Shown here: piece by piece, positions 32,574 to 43,383 of the stretch
Numbering within the stretch: position 1 is the first letter of the stretch
Layout of the letters: each line of letters begins with the position of its first letter
Origin: Caprella mutica
Taxonomy: Eukaryota > Arthropoda > Malacostraca > Amphipoda > Caprellidae
NCBI GenBank assembly: GCA_947561585.1
Contig: CANNZV010000513.1
Location: forward strand, 620,001 to 684,000
DNA length: 64,000 nucleotides
Reading direction: 5' to 3'
Translations under genes and position numbers: made by a program
The notes under the pieces: model-generated
Databases searched by the model: none
What the model was told of the DNA's origin: nothing
What the model saw: the letters and a program-made list of their open reading frames with translations, nothing else

Positions 32574-32949
32574 AAACCGTCAGATTGTCCATTATAATTC
32601 TTGACTGGGTAACCACTGAATAATCATAAAAAGTGTACCTTGCAATGAGTGTTGCTATAGTGACGCTAATATGAACTCCATTATCCTCTCTGAGATGAAA
32701 CCTACAACAGACAGCTCTAATTTAGAATGTTTAGAATGTTGTGAGGGGATGGAGGAGTGATTACTTCTATGATTATGAAATTAATATCTGAAATGAAATG
32801 ATTATGAAGTTAATTCACCTAATCATCAAATGGATAACTTTATTTTCTGAAACCAGATCAGCTTTTAAAATTGCATTTATGGAAAAAAGAAACAATCGAT
32901 ATGTGAACGATGAAATAGAACCGACCTTGAAAATTTCTACCAAACTGTT

Positions 32950-33135
32950 TAGAAATAAATGAATGGAGTAATTAATGAATTAATGAAGTAATAAATGAAG
33001 AAATTAATGAAGTAATCAATGAAGTGATAAATGAAGTGATAAATGAAGTTATCAATGAAGTAATCAATGAAGTAATCAATGAAGTAATCAATGAAGTAAT
33101 TAATGAAGTAATCAATTAATTAATTAATGAAGTAA
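32950..33135. repeat. Tandem aatgaagtaatc repeat, left part
   Basis: 12-bp units such as gaagtaatcaat. The same array continues at 40650-40880, so the BEL element has split it. Confidence 0.9.
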
Positions 33136-33703
33136 TGTTAAAACTATCAAAGCATTTAGGAATTAATTAGGGACACACACTTGCAAAGAAATACTAAATA
33201 GGTCAAGCAATTAGCAACAATGCAATGAATAGTGTGGTCTTACCTTGATAGTGGAGAAGGGTCAGCTACCTCTGTTGTTGTAGAAGATGTGTCCTTCTAC
33301 AGGGCTAACTTGAGAGTTGGTCTATTCAAGATGCCTTCAGTAGTACTAGTATAGCACTAAAGTGTTCAATGTTGTGTTATTGAGCTCAATAGTGTTTGTA
33401 GAGTAGAGGGTTTGTGCATGATAGGGTTATGTTATTGATGATGGTAGTGCGTAAGCTATAGGCTGAAGCTCATGCAGAATCAAGAAGCATTAAATCACTC
33501 ATGCATTAAATATATCGTGCAAAACATTAATTATAAGGTTAAACTTGTGCAACTCTGTGGAAGAAAAGAGATTGGAGAAGTGGCAATAGGCATTATATAC
33601 GAATATTTACAAGCTTAGGAGATAACAATCATGACATGCTCATTGCTCTGCAGTCCAATCAAAAAGACAAGCAGGTTTACTAAAAGGCGGAAGTAACTTT
33701 CGC
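33136..33703 (-). repeat. BEL/Pao 3' LTR
   Basis: Starts tgttaaaactatcaaagc and ends aagtaactttcgca on the + strand. Shares nearly all its length with the other LTR; differences include small indels (for example near 33440 and 33640). A purine-rich tract (gttgggaggt on the - strand) sits just inside. Confidence 0.9.
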
Positions 33704-33955
33704 AACCTCCCAACAAAAGAGATGCTTAATTTAATTAAGCAAAGTTATTTAATAATGAGAGTTTAGTAAACCAAAGAATTTATAATGCCAACTTCTCAAT
33801 CTTCTCCTCTTACATAATAACAGAGCTGCTAGCTACATCCTAGCATTCATAAAGCATATTATAATATTTACAATTGTGATAACCAAGTTTATTATATCTT
33901 CCTAGCTATCTAATTAATATATACAAGTTACAAATTATACTTAATATCTAGTTAT

Positions 33956-34510
33956 TTACAATTTACCTTTTCTAATCTTTTCTTTGATCAAGGTTCTCTG
34001 CTTCTGTGCAGCAGAACGACGATGTCTCTTCTTTTCATTTTCTTGAATGTTCTCTGCAATTTGGTCCATATTCACATTCAGGGTATCATCATTTGTAGGT
34101 TCATCTTCAATATCTCTATTGTTTGTTTGGACTTCATTATCACTTGAAGTTCCTAAGTGCATAGTTTGTATTTCCAGGGGATACAAATGCTTTATGGTAT
34201 AATGAGCAGTCTGATTATTTGGTAATTTGAGTAAGACACTTCTCACTCTGTTATCATCACCATGAAATAATTTTATAACTCTACCCATGAGCCAATAAAT
34301 GCGAGGTTTGTTTTTTGTGTTGATTAACACAATATCATTGACTCTAATCCGGTTCTCCCAATCACTTTGAAACACATCCTTACTAGTTTCTCTTAAACTT
34401 AGCAAGTAATGAGAGTACCACATGTCTCGGTACTGGTCAGGTAATGATTGTTGAGCTGAGAATGTCTTCTCCAGATCTTCATGCATGGGTCTCTGGTGTT
34501 TGGATCCCAA
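33956..34510 (-). pseudogene. BEL/Pao pol C-terminal domain (DUF5641-like)
   Basis: The last 184-codon open stretch. NRIRVNDIVLINTKNKPR and WLMGRVIKLFHGDDNRVRSV are the chromodomain-like segment that follows Pao integrases, with a basic C-terminus (KKRHRRSAAQKQR). It overlaps the end of the integrase ORF in a different frame, implying one frameshift near 34400-34500. Confidence 0.85.
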
Positions 34511-35568
34511 AGAGGATCAGGATTAGAAGCATCACACTTCATCTGAAGTCTAGGATCAGAGTGAAGTTTGAGTATTTTATTAGGAGTTAAAGCATCGATT
34601 TCATTTATTTCACTGTAGACACAAGTGAAAGGTCTGTTATTAACTGCATTTTGAATGTCAGATAGAACTGTCAATAACTCAAAGTAGGTTATTTTTGCTC
34701 TTCCAACAGTTTTATAGAGGCACTGTTTAACAGTTTTTATCTGCCTCTCATAAACTCCTCCAACCCAACTAGCATAGACAGGGATAGTCCTAAGTTGGAT
34801 TGAGTGTTCTGTCAATACTGATTTCAAATCATCTGACTTAAAGACATCAGAAAGATAGGGTTTACTGGCTATGAATGTCTTGGCATTATCTGTATAGATT
34901 GAGTCTGGTACAGAGTAGAGGTTACAAAATCTTTTGAAAGATTGTAAGAAGGAATCCAGAGTCATATCTGGGACAAGATCCAAATGGATGCATCTTAGGG
35001 CTAAGCATGTATATACTATTATGTACATTTTAGAGGGTTCTTCATTTTTGTTTGTTACAAATATGTGACTAGTATAGTCAATCCCAGTATGCATAAATGG
35101 TCTGACCAAAGACAATCTCTCTTTTGGAAGATTAGTTAGTTTAGGGTAAGTAAAATCTCTAGTATTCAATTTTTTACATGTTATGCATTGATTAATGAGT
35201 TCTTTTACAGTTTTTCTCCCTTGAGGTAACCAATACCGATGCTCTCTCAACTGCATAAGTGTCGTTCCAATACCCAATTGTTTACATTTCTTATGGGTGT
35301 CTCTGACAAGGAGTTTTGTGAAGTGATGGTCTTTAGCAAGTAACACAGGTAAGAGAACATTATTGTTAAAATAATTACTTCTTGATATTCTCCCTCTGCA
35401 ACATATCAAATCATTTTTGTCTATGAACAGATTAAGATCACTTACATATTTAGGTATTTTACCATCACTTTTCTCATCTGGTTTGTTAGAGTTTCTTAAA
35501 TACTCCATTTCTCTAGGAAAAGATTCAGCTTGCATTGTTTTTAGCCCATATATTTTAGCCTGTTGCAT
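34399..35568 (-). pseudogene. BEL/Pao integrase
   Basis: 389 open codons. An H2C2-type zinc region (DTHKKCKQLGIG to INQCITCKK) precedes the catalytic core. The acidic triad looks intact: GIDYTSH, YTDNAKTF and GGVYERQIKTVKQ. Integrase joins element cDNA to host DNA. It is open over its core, but cut from RNase H upstream and from its own tail by frame breaks. Confidence 0.9.
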
Positions 35569-35596
35569 GCTGTCCTTTTCTCATTTTAGTTTCATG

Positions 35597-36462
35597 TTAA
35601 CAAATTAATTTGTAAACATAGGATGTTATTCTCAACAACTTATTTACATTGGAGTACTTTTCAATGTCAATGGGTGGTTTTACTTCATTAGTTTGAACAA
35701 AGTTTGAATTGTTCACAATGACAGTTTTGAGAACAGAGTTAACATTCATCTGAATCTTCTGTTTTGAATTTTCAGATAAACATTTCATGTCATGAATTGG
35801 CCATTTCTTTTGGTCACATAACCATGTTGGTCCACTAATCCACTTGTTTTGTTTTTAGTGAACTCCTTTGCAGTGATGCCTCTGGTGATCATATCACTTG
35901 GCTTATCTTTACTTTCAACATAATGGAAAGATATCTGAACACCATATTTGTTTGTGATTTCTTCTTTCATGTTCACAATATCCATCACTCTGTTCTTAGT
36001 GAATTTGTTCTTGGTTTTGCATTCTGTAAGAATCCATTCAATAACAATTTGTGCATCTATCCAAAAATGCACATTCTTTACACTGTCAGGAGAGGAATCT
36101 AGTATAAGAGATAGTCACTTGAATGCCAAGAAAACTGATAAAAGTTCAATCTGAGGGATGCTTTTGTTTTTTGGAGTAATCTCACCCTTGGCAAATACTA
36201 GTTGTGATGAAGTAAGATTAGATGCATAACAACTGAAACCATAACAACTTTTACTACCATCACAAAACACATGATATCGAGTGTCTTCATTACTGTCCAG
36301 TGTTTTTCTAGGAAATGTTTCTTTTATAACCATTTCTAGGTCTTTTTTCAGGTCATTCCAAAGCTTAAAGGATGCTTCAGTGATGGTTTCATCCCAGCTT
36401 GTGTTTTCTGTCCATATTTGTCTCATCAGTAGTCTTCCTCGAATTGTCACAGGTAAGGTCAA
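35597..36462 (-). pseudogene. BEL/Pao RNase H and linker, broken frames
   Basis: Open pieces 36115-36462, 35785-36072 and 35597-35788. DTRYHVFCDGSKSCYGFSCY is the first RNase H strand with its Asp; KSIPQIELLSVFLAF carries the Glu helix; HFWIDAQIVIEWI corresponds to the D-S-x-x-x-L-x-W strand. DKPSDMITRGITAKEF is the Pao-typical downstream motif. At least two frame interruptions. Confidence 0.85.
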
Positions 36463-37328
36463 AGAGGATCAAATAGTTTACTTATGTCACTTAGTACATT
36501 TCTTTTAGTTGGTCTATCATTTACAGGAAATTTTATTTTATTTAATGACAAAGTGTCATCTTTTGGGTTATATTCATAACCAAGCACCTTTTCCACAGGT
36601 TCTGCATGTTTGACAAGATTACCCTCTTTCTCCATTTGGTCTCTCAGAGGAAGATAGTTGGTCATGAAACTTCTGAGTTTGAATCCACCTTGAGACATGA
36701 TATCTATGCTGTCATGATACATCTTGTAAAGAGTGTCCACATTTGATGTAGAGAAAAGGAAATTATTTACATAGAAACCATTTTTTAGAGCATTTATTGT
36801 CTCTGTATTGTCATATTTGTCAAGGTGATATTGGATTACTCTGTTTAATACAAATGGTGAAACATTTAAACCAAATATAATGCTTCTAAACCTGTAGACT
36901 TTGATTTTGCCCTCTTCTTTCCAAAAGAAACAAAATTTGTTTTTATCATTATCATTCTTCAGAAATATTTGAAGGAAGGCCTTCTCAATGTCAGCAAGTA
37001 GTGTATATTTGTTCTGACTGAACTGCATAAGTAATTGAGCAAGATTGCTAAGCAAATCTATACCCTCAAAACAGGTTTGGTTAAGAGACTGTGATCTAGC
37101 ATTAGGTTTGTAGCTACAGTTGAACACAGCTCTGACTTTAGTTGTAGTTTGATTGTCAGTTTTAACTACAGCATGATGGGGTAGAAAGAGGTAATCCTCA
37201 TAATGACTCTCTGATATATTGAGAGACTCAATAGTTCCATCATCTTCTTGCTGCTTGAAGATAGCACTGTAACTATCTAATAAGTTTTTGTCTTTCAGAT
37301 AACTATGAACTTTATGCATAGTAGCCAT
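36459..37328 (-). pseudogene. BEL/Pao reverse transcriptase, active-site Asp pair replaced
   Basis: 289 open codons. Palm motifs are clear: HHAVVKTDNQTTTKVRAVFN, LADIEKAFLQIFL (first catalytic Asp kept), FRSIIFGLNVSPFVLNRV, then GFYVNNFLFS where retroelements have YVDD. Both Asp of the second motif read Asn, so polymerase activity is not expected. Frames change on both sides. Confidence 0.9.
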
Positions 37329-37337
37329 AGCAACTTT

Positions 37338-38941
37338 TCAGTTAGAAGATAAATTTTTAGCTTCATCTTTGAATGGAAGATCTACATAGTAATGATTGTC
37401 TATCAATTCTATAGATTCATCAAAACTTCTAATTGCATCCTCCACTGGTTTTGCTAAATCATCATCTTTTATGCCTAAGCTTTCTATTTTGAACATGTTC
37501 TCCACATTTAAATCAATATCACTATCAGTTTTAGCAAATGATATGAGATTAAAGTATGTTTCATTTGGGTTTAACATAGAATTGACAAAGAATTCTTCTT
37601 TTTTGGAAAGTGACAACTGACTATCAATATTTGGTTCTGTATATTTCTCATCAGTTTCCCTTTCAGTTGTGATGAGTTGAACATCAGGCACATAGTTTCT
37701 GATGTTGCCTAGAAGTATGATGCCATCATGAACTCTATAAGCACCTCCATTGTTAACTTTTTCAGCTTTGAGAGGATAATATAGGGAACAAGATCTGCAC
37801 CAATCAAACATTCAAACTCATCTAAATAATCATCCTTTATATCATTAAAGAATGAATCAGCAAAGCTATAATTTTGACATTTTAGTTCATTGATAGCATG
37901 TTTAATACCAGGAATAGTATAGTTAACACTAAAATCCCTATCCACTAGGAACTTTGTTTTCATTTTATTTTTAGGAGTTATGTAGCTAATACATTCAGCT
38001 ACTTCATATTCTCTGTCACCAGAGCCCATGAATGTTTTCAAGTTGAACTGTTTTTTAGGAAGTTCATTAGGTAGTTTGAGTTTTCTTCTCAAAGATTCAC
38101 TTATGTATGAAGATTGAGAGCCAGGATCTATCATACACCTGACTAATTCAATAGAATTTTCTTTTCCCTCAACAAGCATAGAAATAGAAGGGATTATAGT
38201 GGTCGAATTATTGGTACATGTAGAGTTTGTGAAAATACACATGTTATTTTGACATGTTTCAGTAGGTTTAACCTTAGATGTTTTGCACACTGCAGATATG
38301 TGAGTTGCACTGTTACACAAGCCACATGGATAAATTAGTCCAGTTTTATTTCCAGGACAATCTGATCTATTGTGTTTTCCACTACATGCATCACAGAGAC
38401 CAAGTTGTTTCAATCTTTTAATTCTGGCATCAGCATTAGGGTACAATTTACACTTAATTAAAGAGTGATTTTCCATACACATTTTGCAGGGTTTGAATGA
38501 ACTTGATTTACCAGAATTTTTATCATTTGTTTGAATATTAAAATTATGCAATGAAGAAATTGGGCTTTTTCTCACTTCTGGTGTAAAGTTTGTCTTCATT
38601 GATGGAGGCTTAGTTAGGTTTCCTTGAGACTTATTTAGTGTAGACTCTGAGTAGTTATTGATTGATCTACAATTTTTCTGAAGTGATCTTATAACCTCAT
38701 TGAAATGGTTCATGATGTCTGATGTTGATGAGTAATCAGTCCCAGTAATGTAACTCAACTCAGTTTTGAAGTTGTATGGAAGTTTTTCTAAGAGTATGAA
38801 ACTAACCATTTTGTTTCCAAGACTTCTATCTATCAATGCATCATAACCAAAATTCTTCAGTTCATAGATTGATACTCTGGCTGAGTTGAAGAATTTTCTC
38901 ATAGCATCAAAATCATTGGGAGCAGGTGACTTAAGTTTCAT
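37338..38941 (-). pseudogene. BEL/Pao gag C-terminus (zinc knuckles), protease and PR-RT linker
   Basis: The 37709-38941 stretch has three knuckles (CKMCMENHSLIKC, CDACSGKHNRSDC, CGLCNSATHISAVC), then the aspartic protease start RCMIDPGSQSSYIS (DPGS in place of D-T/S-G). The 37338-37811 stretch overlaps it in another frame and has GNIRNYVPDVQL, FKIESLGIKDDD and HYYVDLPFKDEA, which lead into the RT. A frameshift lies in the 37709-37811 overlap. Confidence 0.88.
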
Positions 38942-38979
38942 AATATTGCTAAGATGCCTATCAATTACAGTATCTGTAT

Positions 38980-39767
38980 CTAGAAACTCCTTTTAAGAAA
39001 TTCAATTGCAATTTCATAATTAGCATCTTCATTAGATAGATGTTTGACCACATCTAAAGCACTTCCTCTCAATGAGTTTCTTAAATACACCAACTTAGCA
39101 CAATCAGTGTATAGTTCATCTCTTGTACCAATCAAATCATTGAACTGATTCAGGAAGTCACTAAACTGTATCACATCATCTTGTGATCCAGAGAAAGTAG
39201 GCACTTTAATTTCTTGAGCTTTAGCATGGCGAGTTTGAAGGAATTTGCCTAAATGTTTGAAGAAGGTTCTTTCATCCGAGTTGAAATCATCATTTTCATC
39301 TCTTACGGATTCGATTGGGAAATTTGTTGTTCAACAGCAAATCTATAGTCAACATTACCTTGAAATAATGCATCATAATATTCAGGGTCTTTATTTCCAA
39401 TATCAAATGAATCATATACTTGAAGAATGTCTCCATTTAAGTGATCTATTGAAGTTAATTTATCAATAACAGTTCTCAGTTGTTGCCGGACAAAATGAGA
39501 ACTCAAAGTAACATCTTCCAGGTTGTTCAAAATCCTAGTAATAGTTCTTTTTAAGTTAGTTCTTTCTTGAACCAATGCTTTAGTTTCTTTTTTAGCTTTA
39601 TCTAAAGCTTTTGCAATTTCAATTCTATAATTTGATCCATCTTTTATGACATGGTCTGAGTCATAACTGTCATGTGTTGCCACAAAAGCAGCTGCAGCAT
39701 CTTTTTGGGTATGAGACCTAGGGACTCTGCCAGTTTTTGGCTTAGCACCAGTTTCATTTTCACCCAT
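38980..39767 (-). pseudogene. BEL/Pao gag N-terminal part, frame broken
   Basis: 39303-39767 starts at ATG (MGENETGAKPKTGRV) and is rich in charged helices. 38980-39204 carries PTFSGSQDDVIQFSDFLNQF and LRGSALDVVKHL, the DUF1759-like capsid core typical of Pao gags. A frame break separates them near 39210-39300, and another lies near 38945-38980. Confidence 0.85.
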
Positions 39768-40051
39768 TTTACAATTGTTGATCTCTGATCTTCAAAGATT
39801 AACAGATTTTTAACTTTTTATTTAGCTCAAAATTCTAAATAAATTATCAAAGCTAATTTAATATTTACACAATATTTACAATATTAGGTGTATAATTTGA
39901 TGAAGCATGAAATTTCAATAATTAGATATTTAGGAAATTTAAGTTAGAAACATTATTATTATTATTAAAGTTATTATAAGACAAGTTCACAAGTAATAAA
40001 TTTAATACAACAACAGGGTAGCCATACAGTACATTTTCTACAATTAATTTT
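39768..40051 (-). other. BEL/Pao untranslated leader
   Basis: AT-rich sequence between the 5' LTR and the gag ATG. No tRNA primer-binding site could be matched by eye. Confidence 0.6.
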
Positions 40052-40649
40052 TGTTAAAACTATCAAAGCATTTAGGAATTAATTAGGGACACACACTTGC
40101 AAAGAAATACTAAATAGGTCAAGCAATTAGCAACAATGCAATGAATAGTGTGGTCTTACCTTGATAGTGGAGAAGGGTCAGCTACCTCTGTTGTTGTAGA
40201 AGATGTGTCCTTCTACAGGGCTAACTTGAGAGTTGGTCTATTCAAGATGCCTTTAGTAGTACTAGTATAGCACTAAAGTGTTCAATGTTGTGTTATTGAG
40301 CTCAATAGTGTTTGTAGGGTAGAGGGTTTGTGCAAGTTAGGGTTATGTGATGATGATGGTAGTGCGTAAGCTATAGGCTGAAGCTCATGCAGAATCAAGA
40401 AGCATTAAATCACTCATGCATTAAATGTTTCGTGCAAAACATTAATTATAAGGTTAAACTTGTGCAACTCTGTGGAAGAAAAGAGATTAGAGAAGTGGCA
40501 ATAGGCATTAAATACGAATATTTACAAGCTTAGGAGATAACAATCATGCATGCTTGATGCTCAGTCCAATCTACAGTCCAATCTAAACATGGAAGTACTA
40601 GAATCTAAAAGACCAGCAGATTTACTAAAAGGCGGAAGTAACTTTCGCA
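40052..40649 (-). repeat. BEL/Pao 5' LTR
   Basis: Same ends as the 33136 copy. About 30 bp longer owing to an insertion near 40570-40610 (cagtccaatctacagtccaa). Carries the element's promoter by family analogy. Confidence 0.9.
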
Positions 40650-40880
40650 CTAATCAATGAATTAATTAATGAAGTAATTAATGAAGTAATCAATGAAGTA
40701 ATCAATGAAGTAATCAATGAAGTAATCAATGAAGTTATTAATGAAGTAATTAATGAAGTAATCAATTAAGTAATTAATGAAGTAATTAATGAAGTAATCA
40801 ATTAAGTAATCAATGAGGTAATTAATGAAGTAATCAATGAAGTATTCAATGAAGTAATTAATGAAGTAATCAATGAATTA
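40650..40880. repeat. Tandem aatgaagtaatc repeat, right part
   Basis: Continuation of the array at 32950-33135 beyond the BEL insertion; 12-bp units with a/g/c variants. Confidence 0.9.
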
Positions 40881-41105
40881 AAAGCCTGAAGCGTATTTGT
40901 AAAATAGAAGGAAGTTATTTTCCACAACAGTAAAATCACACACCAAATTTTCCCTTCAAAATGCAAGAGTTACCCAAACACAAAAACAGTCTTAAAGGGA
41001 ATAACAAAACAATTATCTGTACAAGAAAAATAACGACTCTTGCATTTAACATTACTATGTTAGTTACTGTGAATTAAAGGCATTGTAATGAAGGGAATAA
41101 TGAGG

Positions 41106-41220
41106 TAGGGTAAGTTATGAATTATCAGACGGTTCCACATTTTCGATCATATAGTAGGAGTCCTCTATAGTGAACTCCAACTAGTTCACTGTAGAGAGTT
41201 TACTCCACTATAGAGGATTT
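41106..41220. repeat. MITE family A left end followed by a ctctatag hairpin
   Basis: 41106-41150 is tagggtaagttatgaattat with ggttccacattttcgatcat. 41158-41218 is an inverted repeat (cctctatagtgaactc against gagttt...actatagagg). Confidence 0.65.
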
Positions 41221-41237
41221 AAGAGATAAATAGAAGA

Positions 41238-41815
41238 TTAGATTATGTGCACTCGGTAGAGTGCATACCTTCGCCTCCGCTTTGTCTGTTCTCTCCCAAA
41301 ATTTAAGAAACTGCTAACTGGATAATAACCAATCGTCCCACCAAGTTTCATGCAATATGGTACAATACTTTTTGAGTTATAAATGACCTTGACCTTTGAC
41401 CGGATCGCTTCGAAAATTCTACCAGATAGTTCCTGGACATTGACTAATCGTCCCATCAAATTTCAGAAAATTTAGTTGAATACTTTTGGAGTTATTGAGT
41501 TATAAATGGCCTTGACCTTGATCTTTGACCCGATCGCTCCTGAAATCTATCAAAATTGTTCCTGTATATTGACCAATTGCCCCACCAAGTTTCATGCAAT
41601 ATGATTCAATACTTTTTGAGTTATAAATGACCATGACCTTGATCTTTGACCGTGTCGCTCCCAAAATTCTACCAGCAGGTCACTGGACATTGACCAATCG
41701 TTTCACTAAATTCCAGCCAATTTGGTTGTACACTTTTTCAGTTAAGCGAATAACAAGATGATAAATAAATGAAGTCCGATCAAAATATAACCTTCCCGCA
41801 TTCTGCGAAGGTAAC
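41238..41815 (+). repeat. Repeat with tRNA-like head and about 125-bp internal units
   Basis: Starts gtgcactcggtagagtgcat, similar to a tRNA D-arm/A-box, then ccttcgcctccgc. Three and a half diverged units follow (ccaatcgtcccaccaagttt, ttttgagttataaatgacc, ccttgatctttgacc). It ends ctgcgaaggtaac, partly inverse to the start. Possibly a tRNA-derived SINE; no B-box confirmed. Confidence 0.55.
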
Positions 41816-41899
41816 TAGCCTTTTCATGGCAGATTGTCTTTTTTAAAAATATCATTATACAGGATATATCATTTATCAGAACTCTAAAATCAGGATGGT

Positions 41900-42000
41900 T
41901 CACTACACATGACTTCACTATAGAGGAGTTGCACTGGTAGAACTCCTCTATAGTGAAATATAACTAATTTACTATATAGAGATGCAGAGAAAACTTATAG
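41900..42000. repeat. Fragment of the ctctatag palindromic repeat
   Basis: cactatagaggagttgcact and aactcctctatagtgaa form an inverted pair, related to 44410-44625. Confidence 0.5.
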
Positions 42001-42019
42001 TCATTTGTGGCAGACTAAA

Positions 42020-42372
42020 CTAAATTGTCCTGGCGACGAATTGTCCTGGCGACGAATTGTCATGGTGACGAATTGTCCTGGCGACGAATTGTCCTGGCGA
42101 CGAATTGTCCCCGCGACGAATTGTCCTCGCGACGAAAAGTCCCCGCGACGAATTATCTTCGCGACGAATTGTCCCCGCGACGAATTGTCCCCGCGATGAA
42201 TTGTCCCCGAGACGAATTGTCCCCGCGACGAATTGTCCCCGCGACGAATTGTCCTCGCGACGAATTGTCCGATCGCTATGAATTGTCCGATCGCTATGAA
42301 TTGTCCCCGCGACGAATTGTCCTCGCGACGAATTGTCCTCGCGACGAATCGTCCGCAACGAATTTTCAGCGA
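42020..42372. repeat. 16-bp minisatellite (gcgacgaattgtcctc)
   Basis: About 21 units of gcgacgaattgtcc plus cc or tc, with variants (ctatgaattgtccgat, gcgacgaaaagtcc). Open frames on both strands across it are repeat artefacts. Confidence 0.93.
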
Positions 42373-42523
42373 CTAATTGTCCTAGCTCCCTTTCACCTCG
42401 GTAGGATAAAATTGATCAAATAACAATTAAGTTTCATTAACATTTATAGGCAATTGATGTGCAAAGTCAATATTTCGACAGTTGTTTTTAGGCAATAATT
42501 GTTAGTTTGACTAATTAGCTAAA

Positions 42524-42630
42524 CACACCTGCTAATCACCTGCTAACACCTGTAATGAATAATAGGTATGACGTAATGGAGTGTCAAAACAATGGGGGTA
42601 TATAAGAGAGATAGAAAAAGAGACTGCATT
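42524..42630 (+). promoter_or_regulatory. Putative promoter of the lipase-like gene
   Basis: A TATA box, tatataag, at 42599-42606 would place initiation near 42630. Upstream are three cacctg E-boxes (42526-42531, 42537-42542, 42547-42552) and tgacgtaa (42569-42576), a bZIP-type site. The first coding exon is 750 bp downstream after an acceptor at 43325-43326, so a non-coding first exon is implied but not placed. Could instead serve another transcript. Confidence 0.45.
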
Positions 42631-42642
42631 GGACTGCATTCA

Positions 42643-42882
42643 TTTACCATTGGCAGATCGTCTGTTATTGTCCATTACGGTAAATATTGATGGTATTTTA
42701 TCGTAAAATATCATAATAAAGACATTAGCCTCAGGAATGTCCGACGAAAGACGATAGACTAAAAGTGTTTTTAATTTATGATAAATTACTATTGTATTTT
42801 TGTCTAATCATTTATTGTCGTAGATAGATGATCTTTTTATCATCGATTATAATCACCGATAGAGAACCGATAATCGGTGATT
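42643..42882 (+). repeat. Dispersed repeat family C copy
   Basis: ccattggcagatcgtctgtt through gattataatcaccgatagag; collinear with other copies. It lies directly after the putative start site of the lipase-like gene. Confidence 0.88.
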
Positions 42883-43077
42883 AATGTTTAACTTTATAAT
42901 TTATTGTTCCTTTTGATTTAATTATTTATTTAATGTTTCACAGTCACTGTTAGAATTATTCGATTGTTTTAATTCAACTTCAGAAATATCATCTAATTAA
43001 TATAACCTGTATATTATCAACAGTTAATAATTATTATATATGTTAAACATACATTAATTGGCATCTCTAGGGTAAGT

Positions 43078-43193
43078 TCTGAGTTATCGGGCAGTTCAAC
43101 ATTTTCGATCATATAACAATAATATAATAGTGGCTATAAAACTTTTCTTATATAAGTAATAACAGTCCCATAACTCGGCACTAACACTATTTT
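43078..43193. repeat. MITE family A copy
   Basis: Left tagggtaagttctgagttat, right ataacagtcccataactcgg. Just upstream of the first coding exon of the lipase-like gene. Confidence 0.7.
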
Positions 43194-43383
43194 ACGGATG
43201 TATTTTTTATGGTTTTAAGGTACTGCTGTGGGCGAAAATGTATGATATTAATTATGTTAATTATGATATTAAATAATTATTTGTTATTAATTAGCATATA
43301 TATTTGTCTTATTTTTATTTTTTCAGAAAGCCTTTAAAATAATATTTTTATTTATTACTATAATATTCAATTGCTGTGTCACC

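Larger units (their letters stand above)
33136..40649 (-). mobile_element. BEL/Pao LTR retrotransposon, 7.5 kb, degraded gag-pol
   Basis: Two direct LTRs (33136-33703 and 40052-40649) enclose a 6.3-kb interior with gag, protease, RT, RNase H and integrase in BEL/Pao order on the - strand. Integrase follows RNase H, and the gag has the paired DUF1759/DUF1758-like parts of Pao elements. LTR ends read TG...CA on the - strand. Flanks share taat next to each end, consistent with a short target duplication in the aatgaagtaatc array. Several frame breaks mean it cannot make a full polyprotein as read. Confidence 0.93.

Noticed and set aside
41238..41275. A tRNA gene
   Set aside because: Only a D-arm-like segment is visible; no complete cloverleaf or T-arm could be folded.
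42005..42423. Overlapping ORFs on both strands with RRIVPATNCPRDEL-like repeats
   Set aside because: Product of the 16-bp array; no start context or homology.
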